From contig OY987239.1 in the NCBI GenBank assembly GCA_963920705.1, forward strand, positions 11,767,004-11,831,003: a DNA stretch of 64,000 bases, in the 5' to 3' direction. Below the pieces are notes generated by a model. That model was not told the origin of the DNA, did not search any database, and was given only the letters and a program-made list of their open reading frames with translations. Made by a program: the position numbers and the translations under genes. Every line of letters begins with the position of its first letter. Within the stretch, counting starts at the first letter, position 1. Origin of the DNA: Odiellus spinosus. Taxonomy: Eukaryota > Arthropoda > Arachnida > Opiliones > Phalangiidae. Positions 11,140 to 23,375 of the stretch are shown piece after piece.

Positions 11140-12195
11140 TTAATTTTTAATTTTTATTGCTGTTAATTTCGAATATTAATTTTAAATTTTATTGCTGTTA
11201 ATTATTCTTTTAATTGGTGTTAATTTTCGTTCTAACTGGTGTTAATTTTCGTTCAAATTGGTGTTAATTTTGTTTTTAATTGGTGTTAATTTTGTTTTTA
11301 ATTGGTGTTAATTTCGTTTTTAATTGGTGTTAATTTTGTTTTTAATTGGTGTTAATTTTGTTTTTAATTGGTGTTAATTTTGTTTTTAATTGGTGTTAAT
11401 TTCGTTTTTAATTGCTGTTAATTTCGTTTTTAATTGGTGTTAATTTCGTTTTTAATTGCTGTTAATTTCGTTTTTAATTGGTGTTAATTTTCGTTTTTAA
11501 TTGGTGTTAATTTTCGTTTTAATTAGTGTTAATTTTCGTTTTAATTAGTGTTAATTTTCGTTTTAATTAGTGTTAATTTTCGTTTTAATTAGTGTTAATT
11601 TTCGTTTTAATTAGTGTTAATTTTCGTTTTAATTAGTGTTAATTTTCGTTTTAATTAGTGTTAATTTTCGTTTTAATTAGTGTTAATTTTCGTTCTAACT
11701 GGTGTTAATTTTGTTTTTAATTGGTGTTAATTTTGTTTTTAATTGGTGTTAATTTTCGTTTTTAATTGCTGTTAATTTCGTTTTTAATTGGTGTTAATTT
11801 CGTTTTTAATTGGTGTTAATTTTCGTTTTAATTGGTGTTAATTTTCGTTTTAATTGGTGTTAATTTTCGTTTTAATTGGTGTTAATTTTCTTTTTAATTG
11901 GTGTTAATTTTCTTTTTAATTGGTGTTAATTTTCTTTTTAATTTGTGTTAATTTTCTTTTTAATTGGTGTTAATTTTCGTTTTAATTAGTGTTAATTTTC
12001 GTTTTAATTAGTGTTAATTTTCGTTTTAATTAGTGTTAATTTCGAATATTGTTAATTTGTTTGAATCGCTGTTAATTTCGAATATTAATTTTATCGCTGT
12101 TAATTATGAATATTGATGTTATTTTTTTATTGCTGTTAATTTCGATTATTGTTAACCTTTGTTTGTATATTGTTAATTATTATATTAATCGCTGT
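11140..12195. repeat. ~20-23-bp TTAATT-rich tandem array
   Basis: Some 45-50 units built on GGTGTTAATTTTCGTTTTTAATT. Sub-blocks carry distinct variants: TTGGTGTTAATTTTG, TTAGTGTTAATTTTCG and TTGGTGTTAATTTTCTT, each locally uniform. The edges fade into less regular TTAATTTCGAATATT sequence. Local homogeneity suggests recent block amplification. Confidence 0.93.
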
Positions 12196-13227
12196 TAATT
12201 TGATATTTTAGTTAATTTCTAAAAGTTAATGGTTTATTTTTTTCGATAACTTCGAAAATATTAATAATTCAGATATGTTTTTTTTAAATGTTAATCTTTC
12301 ATTTTCTAGTTAAATTCGAAAAAATGTTAATGTTAAATTCCCGTTAATATATTTGATATTTCAGTTAAATACTTAAAGATTGTTGATATTCGTTATTGAT
12401 ATTCCAAGTTTTGTTAATATTAAAATACCAGATATAATTTTTGAAAAAAATGTTAATTTATGTTCATATTGCAATTAAATTTTGAAAAATGTTAATTAGA
12501 CATTCAGCATAATTTTTAAACTAATCTTTTTAATTCATAATCCATTTATAAAATGTTAATGTTGCTATAATTAATTTCAAAACTTAATTGATATTGCAAT
12601 TAAATATAAATGTTGATATTCCAATTAGTTTGTCGAAAGTTTTTTCAATCTAATCGCACTGGGTAGATTTAAAAATCACATCAAATCGTTATAATTCAAT
12701 TTTAAACAAATATTTGGGATTAAGGGTTCAATCCCTAGTTAACCCTCACGTTTCAAACTGCAACCAGACGAGTCTTGTTCACGTAACAACAAAAAATTGT
12801 TGAATACTAATTAACCGTTTAATTTATTCAGTTAAACGAGATATCACGACTTTCCAAGTCCGATTTTAAAACTTTTCTCATGATTTTCTTAAGCGATCGA
12901 GAGACTGTTTACCACTTATTTTCCACTGTCTCTGGAAGCAAGCTTTGATTCTAATTCTCCGAGTGAGACTGAGAAGTAGCGTGGCCACGTTAAGCGAAGT
13001 TTGGTTACACTCTAAGCTCGGAGACGCGACTGCTCCGTTTCTATGGAAGAGGGATGCTCTTCTATTTTGGAGAGAAGGATGGATGCTAGAAGCGAGCCCC
13101 TATCCCCTTTTGTTAATACGTTCAGGCATCTTTACACGCGCATGCTCTGTTCTCTACTTCTCCCTTCTGTACATATATTCTCTGTACTCTGTGCAAAGGG
13201 ACTGTCATTACATTTCAAAAGCGTACG
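12196..13227. other. Non-repetitive DNA with a G+C-richer segment
   Basis: AT-rich to ~12900, then richer in G+C to 13227. A 118-codon plus-strand frame (12945-13301) and a 71-codon frame overlap in this richer part, but the longer one runs into the 28-bp array, which argues against a conserved protein. A GGGTTCAATCCC motif at 12726 resembles a tRNA B box, but no A box or folding arms accompany it. Confidence 0.4.
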
Positions 13228-16124
13228 TGATTTCGGGTGTTTTAAAGGATCAGAGTGATTTCAGGTATTTTAAAGGATCAGAGCGATTTCAGGTATTTTA
13301 AAGGATCAGAGCGATTTCAGGTATTTTAAAGGATCAGAGCGATTTGAGGGGTTTTAAAGGATCAGAGCGATTTGAGGGGTTTTAAAGGATCAGAGCGATT
13401 TGAGGGGTTTTAAAGGATCAGAGCGATTTGAGGCGTTTTAAAGGATCAGAGCGATTTGAGGGGTTTTAAAGGATCAGAGCGATTTGAGGGGTTTTAAAGG
13501 ATCAGAGCGATTTGAGGGGTTTTAAAGGATCAGAGCGATTTGAGGGGTTTTAAAGGATCAGAGCGATTTGAGGGGTTTTAAAGGATCAGAGCGATTTGAG
13601 GGGTTTTAAAGGATCAGAGCGATTTGAGGGGTTTTAAAGGATCAGAGCGATTTGAGGGGTTTTAAAGGATCAGAGCGATTTGAGGGGTTTTAAAGGATCA
13701 GAGCGATTTGAGGGGTTTTAAAGGATCAGAGCGATTTGAGGGGTTTTAAAGGATCAGAGCGATTTGAGGGGTTTTAAAGGATCAGAGCGATTTGAGGGGT
13801 TTTAAAGGATCAGAGCGATTTGAGGGGTTTTAAAGGATCAGAGCGATTTGAGGGGTTTTAAAGGATCAGAGCGATTTGAGGGGTTTTAAAGGATCAGAGC
13901 GATTTGAGGGGTTTTAAAGGATCAGAGCGATTTGAGGGGTTTTAAAGGATCAGAGCGATTTGAGGGGTTTTAAAGGATCAGAGCGATTTGAGGGGTTTTA
14001 AAGGATCAGAGCGATTTGAGGGGTTTTAAAGGATCAGAGCGATTTGAGGGGTTTTAAAGGATCAGAGCGATTTGAGGGGTTTTAAAGGATCAGAGCGATT
14101 TGAGGGGTTTTAAAGGATCAGAGCGATTTGAGGGGTTTTAAAGGATCAGAGCGATTTGAGGGGTTTTAAAGGATCAGAGCGATTTGAGGGGTTTTAAAGG
14201 ATCAGAGCGATTTGAGGGGTTTTAAAGGATCAGAGCGATTTGAGGGGTTTTAAAGGATCAGAGCGATTTGAGGGGTTTTAAAGGATCAGAGCGATTTGAG
14301 GGGTTTTAAAGGATCAGAGCGATTTGAGGGGTTTTAAAGGATCAGAGCGATTTGAGGGGTTTTAAAGGATCAGAGCGATTTGAGGGGTTTTAAAGGATCA
14401 GAGCGATTTGAGGGGTTTTAAAGGATCAGAGCGATTTGAGGGGTTTTAAAGGATCAGAGCGATTTGAGGGGTTTTAAAGGATCAGAGCGATTTGAGGGGT
14501 TTTAAAGGATCAGAGCGATTTGAGGGGTTTTAAAGGATCAGAGCGATTTGAGGGGTTTTAAAGGATCAGAGCGATTTGAGGGGTTTTAAAGGATCAGAGC
14601 GATTTGAGGGGTTTTAAAGGATCAGAGCGATTTGAGGGGTTTTAAAGGATCAGAGCGATTTGAGGGGTTTTAAAGGATCAGAGCGATTTGAGGGGTTTTA
14701 AAGGATCAGAGCGATTTGAGGGGTTTCAAAGGATCAGAGCGATTTGAGGGGTTTCAAAGGATCAGAGCGATTTGAGGGGTTTCAAAGGATCAGAGCGATT
14801 TGAGGGGTTTCAAAGGATCAGAGCGATTTGAGGTGTTTCAAAGGATCAGAGCGATTTGAGGTGTTTCAAAGGATCAGAGCGATTTGAGGTGTTTCAAAGG
14901 ATCAGAGCGATTTGAGGTGTTTCAAAGGATCAGAGCGATTTGAGGTGTTTCAAAGGATCAGAGCGATTTGAGGTGTTTCAAAGGATCAGAGCGATTTGAG
15001 GTGTTTCAAAGGATCAGAGCGATTTGAGGTGTTTCAAAGGATCAGAGCGATTTGAGGTGTTTCAAAGGATCAGAGCGATTTGAGGTGTTTCAAAGGATCA
15101 GAGCGATTTGAGGTGTTTCAAAGGATCAGAGCGATTTGAGGTGTTTCAAAGGATCAGAGCGATTTGAGGTGTTTCAAAGGATCAGAGCGATTTGAGGTGT
15201 TTCAAAGGATCAGAGCGATTTGAGGTGTTTCAAAGGATCAGAGCGATTTGAGGTGTTTCAAAGGATCAGAGCGATTTGAGGTGTTTCAAAGGATCAGAGC
15301 GATTTGAGGTGTTTCAAAGGATCAGAGCGATTTGAGGTGTTTCAAAGGATCAGAGCGATTTGAGGTGTTTCAAAGGATCAGAGCGATTTGAGGTGTTTCA
15401 AAGGATCAGAGCGATTTGAGGTGTTTCAAAGGATCAGAGCGATTTGAGGTGTTTCAAAGGATCAGAGCGATTTGAGGTGTTTCAAAGGATCAGAGCGATT
15501 TGAGGTGTTTCAAAGGATCAGAGCGATTTGAGGTGTTTCAAAGGATCAGAGCGATTTGAGGTGTTTCAAAGGATCAGAGCGATTTGAGGTGTTTCAAAGG
15601 ATCAGAGCGATTTGAGGTGTTTCAAAGGATCAGAGCGATTTGAGGTGTTTCAAAGGATCAGAGCGATTTAAGGTGTTTTAAAGGATCAGAGCGATTTGAG
15701 GGGTTTTAAAGGATCAGAGCGATTTGAGGGGTTTTAAAGGATCAGAGCGATTTGAGGGGTTTTAAAGGATCAGAGCGATTTGAGGGGTTTTAAAGGATCA
15801 GAGCGATTTGAGGGGTTTTAAAGGATCAGAGCGATTTGAGGGGTTTTAAAGGATCAGAGCGATTTGAGGGGTTTTAAAGGATCAGAGCGATTTGAGGGGT
15901 TTTAAAGGATCAGAGCGATTTGAGGGGTTTTAAAGGATCAGAGCGATTTGAGGGGTTTTAAAGGATCAGAGCGATTTGAGGGGTTTTAAAGGATCAGAGC
16001 GATTTGAGGGGTTTTAAAGGATCAGAGCGATTTGAGGGGTTTTAAAGGATCAGAGCGATTTGAGGGGTTTTAAAGGATCAGAGCGATTTGAGGGGTTTCA
16101 AAGGATCAGAGTGATTTGAGGTGC
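13228..16124 (+). repeat. 28-bp satellite, ~103 units
   Basis: Unit: GATTTGAGGGGTTTTAAAGG then ATCAGAGC (28 bp). The first few units carry TTTCAGGTATTTT. Then come long uniform blocks: GGGGTTTT to ~14722, GGGGTTTC to ~14830, GGTGTTTC to ~15668, and GGGGTTTT again to ~16100. Right-edge units decay (GAGTGATTTGAGGTGCTG). Because 28 is not a multiple of three, all frames close quickly. Confidence 0.97.
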
Positions 16125-16151
16125 TGCACTACAGTGATTCCAGTAAATAAT

Positions 16152-16589
16152 TTAAAGGGAGAATGCAACCTAATTACAAGTGATTTTTTATCGATTCCTT
16201 ATCGTTTAAATAGGCCTAATCCACCGATAAAAAGTTTACAATACAAATATTAAACTAGAAATAAATTTAAAACTTACCCTGAAAATAGGCTTAGCGGGAT
16301 TGATGGAGATCCTGAAACGCGTCCGTGTCAGGTCTAGCGACCAATGAGCGAAGGCCCGTCGTTCGCGCGAGATCTCCACGAGACTTACGTCGCGCGCGAT
16401 TGGTCGCTAGACCTGACACGCGAGGAAATCAGGACCTCCATGAATCCCACTAAGCCTATTTTCAGGGTAAGTTTTAAATTTATTTCTAGTTTAATATTTG
16501 TTTGTAAATTTTTTAAATAGTGGATTAGGCCTATTTAAACAATAAGGAATCGATAAAAAATCACTTGTTAGGTTGCATCCTCCCTTTAA
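16152..16589. mobile_element. Family D foldback element, TTAA-flanked
   Basis: Almost the whole 430 bp is one inverted repeat. The left end is TTAA then AGGGAGAATGCAACCTAA, and the right end is its inverse, CCTCCCT then TTAA. Arms of roughly 200 bp meet around 16355-16385 with CGACCAATGAGCG against CGCGATTGGTCGCTAG. TTAA at both ends fits a TTAA target duplication of the kind made by piggyBac and Kolobok superfamily transposases; which one is inference. No coding capacity. Decayed relatives lie at 3929-4165, 5470-6059 and 9277-9332. Confidence 0.82.
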
Positions 16590-16984
16590 GTGAGATTAAA
16601 ATGATCTTTAAACTTTGAGGGTACAATATTTGAAGAAGGGACGACCCCCGAGGTAAGTTTAGTCCCTCCAGACTAAAATCTCCCCGCCTCACGCTAAGAT
16701 GGAATAAACGGTGAGCCCTGCACGATATTTCGTTAGACCTATAGCTCCAACACGCTATCTACCAGCCTCTTATAATCCTAGCTTTTTCTCCCTCTCTCTC
16801 GGAAAGATGAATGCTTCGACGTTGTAGCTCGAATAGTTCGAGAGACAGTAAAATATAAAGACTGAGATGATTTCGAAGTCATAATTCCATCCTTTATCTT
16901 AAAATTTTAGATTATTTAAAATTTTATAAGGCGGTAATCAAAGGGTAACTAGCTAAAAAGGGTCATTTTCCGTACCTATTATTA
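16590..16984. other. No feature recognised
   Basis: Moderately G+C-rich DNA without open frame or repeat. Confidence 0.5.
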
Positions 16985-17095
16985 GAGCTCGGAATCGGAT
17001 ATCCATTATCTTCCGTATATTTTCAGATATTTTATTTTTGGATAAATTGTTCGCGTTCGTAACTAAAACAATGAAATTTCTATATTCGTATAATT
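16985..17095 (-). mobile_element. Family E fragment fused to satellite
   Basis: Starts GAGCTCGGAATCGGATATCC and follows the family E order to TTCTATATTCGTATAATT, then stops. The next base belongs to the ~152-bp satellite. So only the terminal ~111 bp remain and the break coincides with the array edge. Confidence 0.85.
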
Positions 17096-18730
17096 AAAAC
17101 TCTTACTATGAATTGGTGCGTTTGGATAATTGTTGTAGATGTGATTCAGGTTAAGACTAGTAATGTAGGAATCATTTTCCAATCCCCACAATTGAAAAAC
17201 AGTCGCTAATTAATCAGAATTAAAAATTAGGAAATAGGACTAATTAAAACGCCCTTTCTATGAGTGTGTGTGTTGGAATAATTGTTGTAGATGTGATTCA
17301 GGTTAAAACTAGTAATGTAGGAACCATTTTCCAATCCCCACAATTGAAAAACAGTCACTAATTAACCAGAATTAACCAAATTAGGATTAGGACTAATTAA
17401 AAATTCTTTAGATGAATGAAAGCGTTGGAATAATTGTTGTAGATGCGATTCTGATTAAGACTAGTAATGTAGGAACCATTTTCCAATCCCCACAATTGAA
17501 AAACAGTCGCTAATTAACCAGAATTAACCAAATTAGGAGTAGGACTAATTAAAAACTCTTTATATGAATGAAAGCGTTGGAATAATTGTGGCAGATGTGA
17601 TTCTGATTAAGACTAGTAATGTAGGAACTTTTTCCAATCCCCACAATTGAAAAACAGCCACTAATTAACCAGAATTAACCAAATTAGGAGTAGGACTAAT
17701 TAAAAACTCTTTAGATGAATGAAAGCGTTGGAATAATTGTTGTAGATGTGATTCTGATTAAGACTAGTAATGTAGGAACCATTTTCCAATCCCCACAATT
17801 GAAAAACAGCCACTAATTAAACCAGAATTAACCAAATTAGGAAATAGGACTAATTAAAACGCCCTTTCTATGAATGGTTGCGTTGGAATAATTTTTGTAG
17901 ATGTGATTCTGATTAAAACTAGTAATGTAGGAACCATTTTCCAATCCCCACAATTGAAAAAAACAGTCACTAATTAACCAGAATTAACCAAATTAGGAGT
18001 AGGACTAATTAAAAACTCTTTAGATGAATGAAAGCGTTGGAATAATTGTGGCAGATGTGATTCTGATTAAGACTAGTAATGTAGGAACCATTTTCCAATC
18101 CCCACAATTGAAAAACAGCCACTAATTAATCAGAATTAAAAATTAGGAAATAGGACTAATTAAAACGCCCTTTCTATGAATGGTTGCGTTGGAATAATTT
18201 TTGTAGATGTGATTCTGATTAAAACTAGTAATGTAGGAACCATTTTCCAATCCCCACAATTGAAAAAAACAGTCACTAATTAACCAGAATTAACCAAATT
18301 AGGAGTAGGACTAATTAAAAACTCTTTAGATGAATGAAAGCGTTGGAATAATTGTTGTAGTGTGATTCTGATTAAGACTAGTAATGTAGGAACCATTTTC
18401 CAATCCCCACAATTGAAAAACAGTCACTAATTAACCAGAATTAACCAAATTAGGAGTAGGACTAATTAAAAACTCTTTAGATGAATGAAAGCGTTGGAAT
18501 AATTGTTGTAGATGTGATTCAGGTTAAGACTAGTAATGTAGGAACCATTTTCCAATCCCCACAATTGAAAAAATAGTCGCTAATTAATCGGAATTAACCA
18601 AAGTAGGAAATAGGACTAATTAAAACCCCTTTCTATGAATGGGTGCGTTAGAATAAATGTAGATGTGATTCTGATTAAGACTTGTAATGTAGGAACCATT
18701 TTCCAATCCCCACAATCGAAAAACAGTCTA
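17096..18730 (+). repeat. ~150-155-bp satellite, array 2
   Basis: About eleven units of the satellite seen at 6838-7862. Each holds CCATTTTCCAATCCCCACAA, ATTGAAAAACAGTC, AATTAACCAAATTAGGA and a TTGGAATAATTGTTGTAGAT block. Units here keep GATTAAGACTAGTAATGTAG, which is lost in the 140-bp units of array 1. Two unit types alternate (AACTCTTTAGATGAATGAAAG and ACGCCCTTTCTATGAATGG). Confidence 0.94.
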
Positions 18731-19182
18731 ATAACTTGGATATTTTCCAATTAATAAAAAGTTCTACCAATTCCCCAAGCTTTGACGTTATTCTTTGCAT
18801 TTAGTAAATGGTATTACATGGTGTCTTGGTAATTTTTTTAGTCAGTAAAGATATCTCTTTGTGATTCTAAACGGGGAAATGATGTAGACGCCTAATGCTC
18901 TTTTGCCTTCTGGTGTCGATATAGGGTTGAATGTTGTTGGCTCTTTTGTTTTCCAGATAGTCAAACGAATAAAAACAAGAAAAAGAACCGGGCCAGAACT
19001 TTTTTTCCGTCTTCCGTCGCTAGAATTTGTTCTTTTTCCTTTCACGGCTAGTTTGCCTTTGTTTTTTGGGTCTTGGCCCACCCTCACACACCCCCAAAAC
19101 GGCCCTAAGCCAATGCTTTTGTTTTCTTAGCTGCCTCTGACTACAAAGAGAATATTGAATTTGAGTGGAAGTAACCAAGTTA
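18731..19182. other. Non-repetitive, partly G+C-richer DNA
   Basis: Overlapping open frames on both strands (18842-19087 minus, 18903-19130 plus) cover the same richer patch. Since they are mirror images and neither has recognisable domains, neither is called. TTTTGTTTTCTTAG near 19118-19131 resembles a splice acceptor. Confidence 0.4.
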
Positions 19183-19688
19183 CTCGGAATTCGTATAATT
19201 TTTATTAATTGGATAAAATCTAATAAATTATGATCTATATTATCAGATTAAAAATAGACTTCATTCGAGTTAACTTATTCCAAGATAAAGTAAAAAAAAC
19301 CTAATCCATATCCGTTTTTATTATCCAACAAAAATGGCCTTCTTAGAATATTATCCGATGCGTTATACGTTCGGATAAAAAACATTCAAAATTGATTTTC
19401 CGTGAAAATAACGAATAAAAAGATGATTTAAAATCTTATCGTTTTATTTCTATTCTTCGAATTAAAAGTCAATTTTGAAATTTTTTCTTATATTTTAGAC
19501 TCTGGAAACGCGAATTATCCATCGTTATACGTTTGAAAACGAGTAATTTGTAGATAGATAAAGCGGCGAAAGTCTTATCTTCGGGGTAAACCATTTAACA
19601 ATTATACGAATATAGAAATTTCATTGTTTTAGTTACAATTTATCCGAAAATAAAATATCTGAAAATATACGAATAACGGAAGATTGTT
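19183..19688 (+). mobile_element. Family E element, near-complete copy
   Basis: CTCGGAATTCGTATAATTTT at the left, then the full family E order, ending GAAAATATACGAATAACGGA and AGAT. The outermost bases of the right terminus (CGATTCCGAGCTC) are missing. Confidence 0.85.
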
Positions 19689-20130
19689 CGATTACGATCT
19701 CTAAGAATAGTCGAATCATCGAATTAGAAAATTCGCTAAGCCTAATTACTCTGTATTCGAACGGGTAATCGCCTATGTCAAGTTACTGTTAAATCTCGAA
19801 ATGGACATGACAACTACTCTTAAAGGAAATTCTCCTTGCAAGCGAGTTAACTCCTCTTCCTTCATCGGACCCTCTCGTTTCGTTTCGTATCGCTTGAAGA
19901 CACTGAAGACCCGAGTTACTTAACTGTCATTTACTTTTTTATCTTAAAAAAAAAAGAACATTTGCCAATGTAACGATTTGCGAAAATGGGCCCTAACGAT
20001 GTTGCCAAAAACATAATTTGGAAAAATCTGGGTTCCTGTTATTTTTTAAGTTCATCGAATGTGAAAAATCATAAAAGAAATATAAACTAACCCTCCATTT
20101 AGCTATTACCAGACAAAAATATAATATGAT
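19689..20130. other. No feature recognised
   Basis: Unique-looking DNA with an A-run near 19947. No supported gene. Confidence 0.5.
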
Positions 20131-20550
20131 CAGAGGTATATAATAACCCCCTTCGGGGGGGAAGTATGAAAGCCCCTATACTACCAATGCTAAAAATCAC
20201 GAACAACGAGAGCCGGCTGCTGACTATCTAGGCCACTAGCTCGCGCTGGACTTCTCAATGTCGCTACTCTAGTAAATGGTCTTTGTATAAACAAGACGGC
20301 TCGATTTGCGTTTAGAACTTCCTGTCTCGGGAGTCAGGCTGTCTGTTAAAATGGAGTCGAAGGTTGACTTCATCTCGCGAGTTCCGGAAGCGCGCGTAGG
20401 GAAAATTTAGTCAGGTTCAAAATGGTGTAACTATTTTTTGGGAGTAAAGCGGTGTGTCGATCCGCCGCGATTTACGCCGGGCACTCGTTGTTCGTCGATT
20501 TTGCCTACCTTTCATACTTCCCCTCGAAGGGGGGTTATTATATACCTCTG
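20131..20550 (+). mobile_element. Family B MITE (CAGAGG...CCTCTG), copy 1
   Basis: A 420-bp element with ~41-bp terminal inverted repeats, CAGAGGTATATAATAACCCC and its inverse. The repeat itself contains a C/G hairpin, CCCCCTTCGGGGG. Inside lies a second inverted pair, CGAACAACGAG and CTCGTTGTTCG. Flanks ATATGAT and CTAGCAT do not match, so this copy lacks a clear target duplication. A 73-codon frame crosses its right end and is not considered coding. Confidence 0.9.
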
Positions 20551-20574
20551 CTAGCATGAAACCAGGAATTGTTT

Positions 20575-20700
20575 CAGCGTGTGTTCACGCGTTATTGATT
20601 TATCGTAGCTTTATCTATCAGTTGTTGAAACCCAATCGGTACGAAACTGGTTCCCGAAGCAGTTTCGAGAAATAGAATCAAATCGATTTGTTCACACGCT
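20575..20700 (-). repeat. Family H repeat fragment
   Basis: ACGAAACTGGTTCCCGAAGC and AGTTTCGAGAAATAGAATC match, in inverse orientation, the units at 49873-50525. It starts ~25 bp after the family B copy, and a GTGTTCACGC / GTTCACACGC pair lies near its two edges. Confidence 0.55.
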
Positions 20701-21436
20701 CTAGATACCTAGTATATAATTAAACGTGTTTTATAATTGCGTATACGTTTATTAATGAACCCCTTAAGGGGTCATCCATACATGATTCATTTCGTAACTA
20801 TTAAACGGCGCCCCGTACGACAAAACGTCATAAAATGACCCTTAGAACCCACTATAGCTCGGATCTACCACCATTTTGGAAACACCCTGTATATAATTAA
20901 TAAAATAAAACTAATAAAATCTAATTTTTCGTCAAGTGTGCAGCGGAATTTGTATAAGAGACATTATTGTCAGCGTAACGCTACTTTTCAAAATTCGTCC
21001 TACTCCTGAAGAGAATTGGAAATATATAAATTTACATAATCCTAGTTCACTTGGGGTTGAATATGATGGGGGGTGGGGATGATTCTCCATATTTTCAAAA
21101 TGATGGGGCTGAGGGGTGCCTCGAAGCGGTCTTCTATTATCGAGGAAGCAACGCCCGAAACATAATGGTTTTTAAAACAAAGGGCCCCCTTTGAAGTTCA
21201 AATGGTAATGTTGCTTTACTTAGAGATTTTCCCCTAGCGAGTCTAAAAGGCGCGTTCAGACTATAATATTATATTATACCAGTCTAAATCAGTTCAACTA
21301 AGCAACGAGAGAAGTTACATTGTGATTTCTTAATAAATATACCCCTTTATAAAATGACTTTACTATAAAAAAGAGTGGGTAAGTTTTAGCTGTCATGTTT
21401 TCACCGCCAGCAGTATCTTTGTTTACGTTGATATTA
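20701..21436. other. No gene seen
   Basis: Mostly AT-rich, with a G-rich patch near 21066-21120 (GGGGGGTGGGG). No repeat family or plausible open frame. Confidence 0.45.
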
Positions 21437-22460
21437 CTATAAGATTACTAGGAAGACCTTGAAATTACTTTGAAGCCTTTGAAATTACTACAAGATTACT
21501 AGGAAGACCTTGAAATTACTTTGAAGCCTTTGAAATTAATACAAGATTACTAGGAAGACCTTGAAATTACTTTGAAGCCTTTGAAATTACTACGAAGCCT
21601 TTGAAATTACTACAAGATTACTAGGAAGACCTTGAAATTACTTTGAAGCCTTTGAAATTACTACAAGATTACTAGGAAGACCTTGAAATTACTTTGAAGC
21701 CTTTGAAATTACTACGAAGCCTTTGAAATTACTACAAGATTACTAGGAAGACCTTGAAATTACTTTGAAGCCTTTGAAATTAATACAAGATTACTAGGAA
21801 GACCTTGAAATTACTTTGAAGCCTTTGAAATTAATACAAGATTACTAGGAAGACCTTGAAATTACTTTGAAGCCTTTGAAATTACTACGAAGCCTTTGAA
21901 ATTACTACAAGATTACTAGGAAGACCTTGAAATTACTTTGAAGCCTTTGAAATTACTACAAGATTACTAGGAAGACCTTGAAATTACTTTGAAGCCTTTG
22001 AAATTACTACGAAGCCTTTGAAATTACTACAAGATTACTAGGAAGACCTTGAAATTACTTTGAAGCCTTTGAAATTACTACAAGATTACTAGGAAGACCT
22101 TGAAATTACTTTGAAGCCTTTGAAATTAATACAAGATTACTAGGAAGACCTTGAAATTACTTTGAAGCCTTTGAAATTACTACGAAGCCTTTGAAATTAC
22201 TACAAGATTACTAGGAAGACCTTGAAATTACTTTGAAGCCTTTGAAATTACTACAAGATTACTAGGAAGACCTTGAAATTACTTTGAAGCCTTTGAAATT
22301 AATACAAGATTACTAGGAAGACCTTGAAATTACTTTGAAGCCTTTGAAATTACTACGAAGCCTTTGAAATTACTACAAGATTACTAGGAAGACCTTGAAA
22401 TTACTTTGAAGCCTTTGAAATTACTACAAGATTACTAGGAAGACCTTGAAATTACTTTGA
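21437..22460 (+). repeat. Satellite domain 1: 51/72-bp units
   Basis: Head-to-tail units made of GATTACTAGGAAGACCTTGA, AATTACTTTGAAGCCTTTG and AAATTACTACAA (51 bp). Some carry an additional ~21-bp TACGAAGCCTTTGAAATTAC block (72 bp). The longer and shorter units follow a recurring order, so a higher-order repeat is present. It is the left, distinct part of one continuous 6.8-kb satellite. Confidence 0.93.
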
Positions 22461-23160
22461 AACCGTTGAAATTACTACAAGATTACTATGAAGCCATAGA
22501 AATTACTACAAGATTACTATGAAGCCATTGAAATTACTACAAGATTACTATGAAGCCATTGAAATTACTACAAGATTACTATGAAGCCATTGAAATTACT
22601 ACAAGATTACTATGAAGCCATTGAAATTACTACAAGATTACTATGGAGACCTTGAAATTACTTCGAAGCATTTGAAACTGCTACAAGATTACTATGAAGC
22701 CATATAAATTACTCCAAGATTACTATGAAGCCATATAAATTACTCCAAGATTACTATGAAGCCATATAAATTACTCCAAGATTACTATGAAGCCATATAA
22801 ATTACTACAAGATTACTATGGAGACCTTGAAATTACTTTGAAGCATTTGAAATTACTACAAGATTCCTATGAAGCCATAAGAATTACTACGAAGCAGTTG
22901 AAATTACTACAAGATTATTATGAAGCCATATAAATTACTACAAGATTACTATGAAGACATTGTAATTACTTTGAATCCTTTGAAATTACTACAAGATTAC
23001 TATGAAGCCATTGGAATTACTATGAAGCAGTTTAAATTACTACAAGATTACTATGAAGGCACTGAAATTGCTTTGAAGCCTTTGAAATTACTACAATATT
23101 ACTATGAAGGCATTGAAATTACTTCGGAAACTATAAAATTATTATACAAGATTACTCTCA
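22461..23160 (+). repeat. Satellite domain 2: diverged units
   Basis: The same ATTACTACAAGATTACTATG theme, but units vary in length and sequence (GAAGCCATTGAAATTAC, GAAGCCATATAAATTACTCC, GAAGCATTTGAAACTGC). Lower homogeneity suggests older sequence between two recently amplified domains. A 155-codon frame (22920-23387) begins here; it follows the repeat and is not a gene. Confidence 0.9.
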
Positions 23161-23375
23161 AGACGTTGAAATTACTACAAGATTACTTTCAAGACGAAAT
23201 TACTACAAGATTACTTTCAAGACGAAATTACTACAAGATTACTTTCAAGACGAAATTACTACAAGATTACTTTCAAGACGAAATTACTACAAGATTACTT
23301 TCAAGACGAAATTACTACAAGATTACTTTCAAGACGAAATTACTACAAGATTACTTTCAAGACGAAATTACTACA
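23161..23375 (+). repeat. Satellite domain 3: 28-bp units
   Basis: About seven perfect copies of GATTACTTTCAAGACGAAAT then TACTACAA (28 bp). This short unit reappears, with TCTC for TTTC, as the spacer in domain 4. Confidence 0.93.

Noticed and set aside
12726-12737. tRNA-like B box GGGTTCAATCCC
   Set aside because: No A box at the right distance and no acceptor or anticodon stems.
12945-13301. 118-codon frame before the 28-bp array
   Set aside because: The C-terminal part is translation of the satellite, no domain is recognisable, and an overlapping second frame covers the same bases.
18842-19130. Overlapping 81- and 75-codon frames
   Set aside because: They are opposite-strand shadows of one G+C-richer patch; neither has recognisable features.
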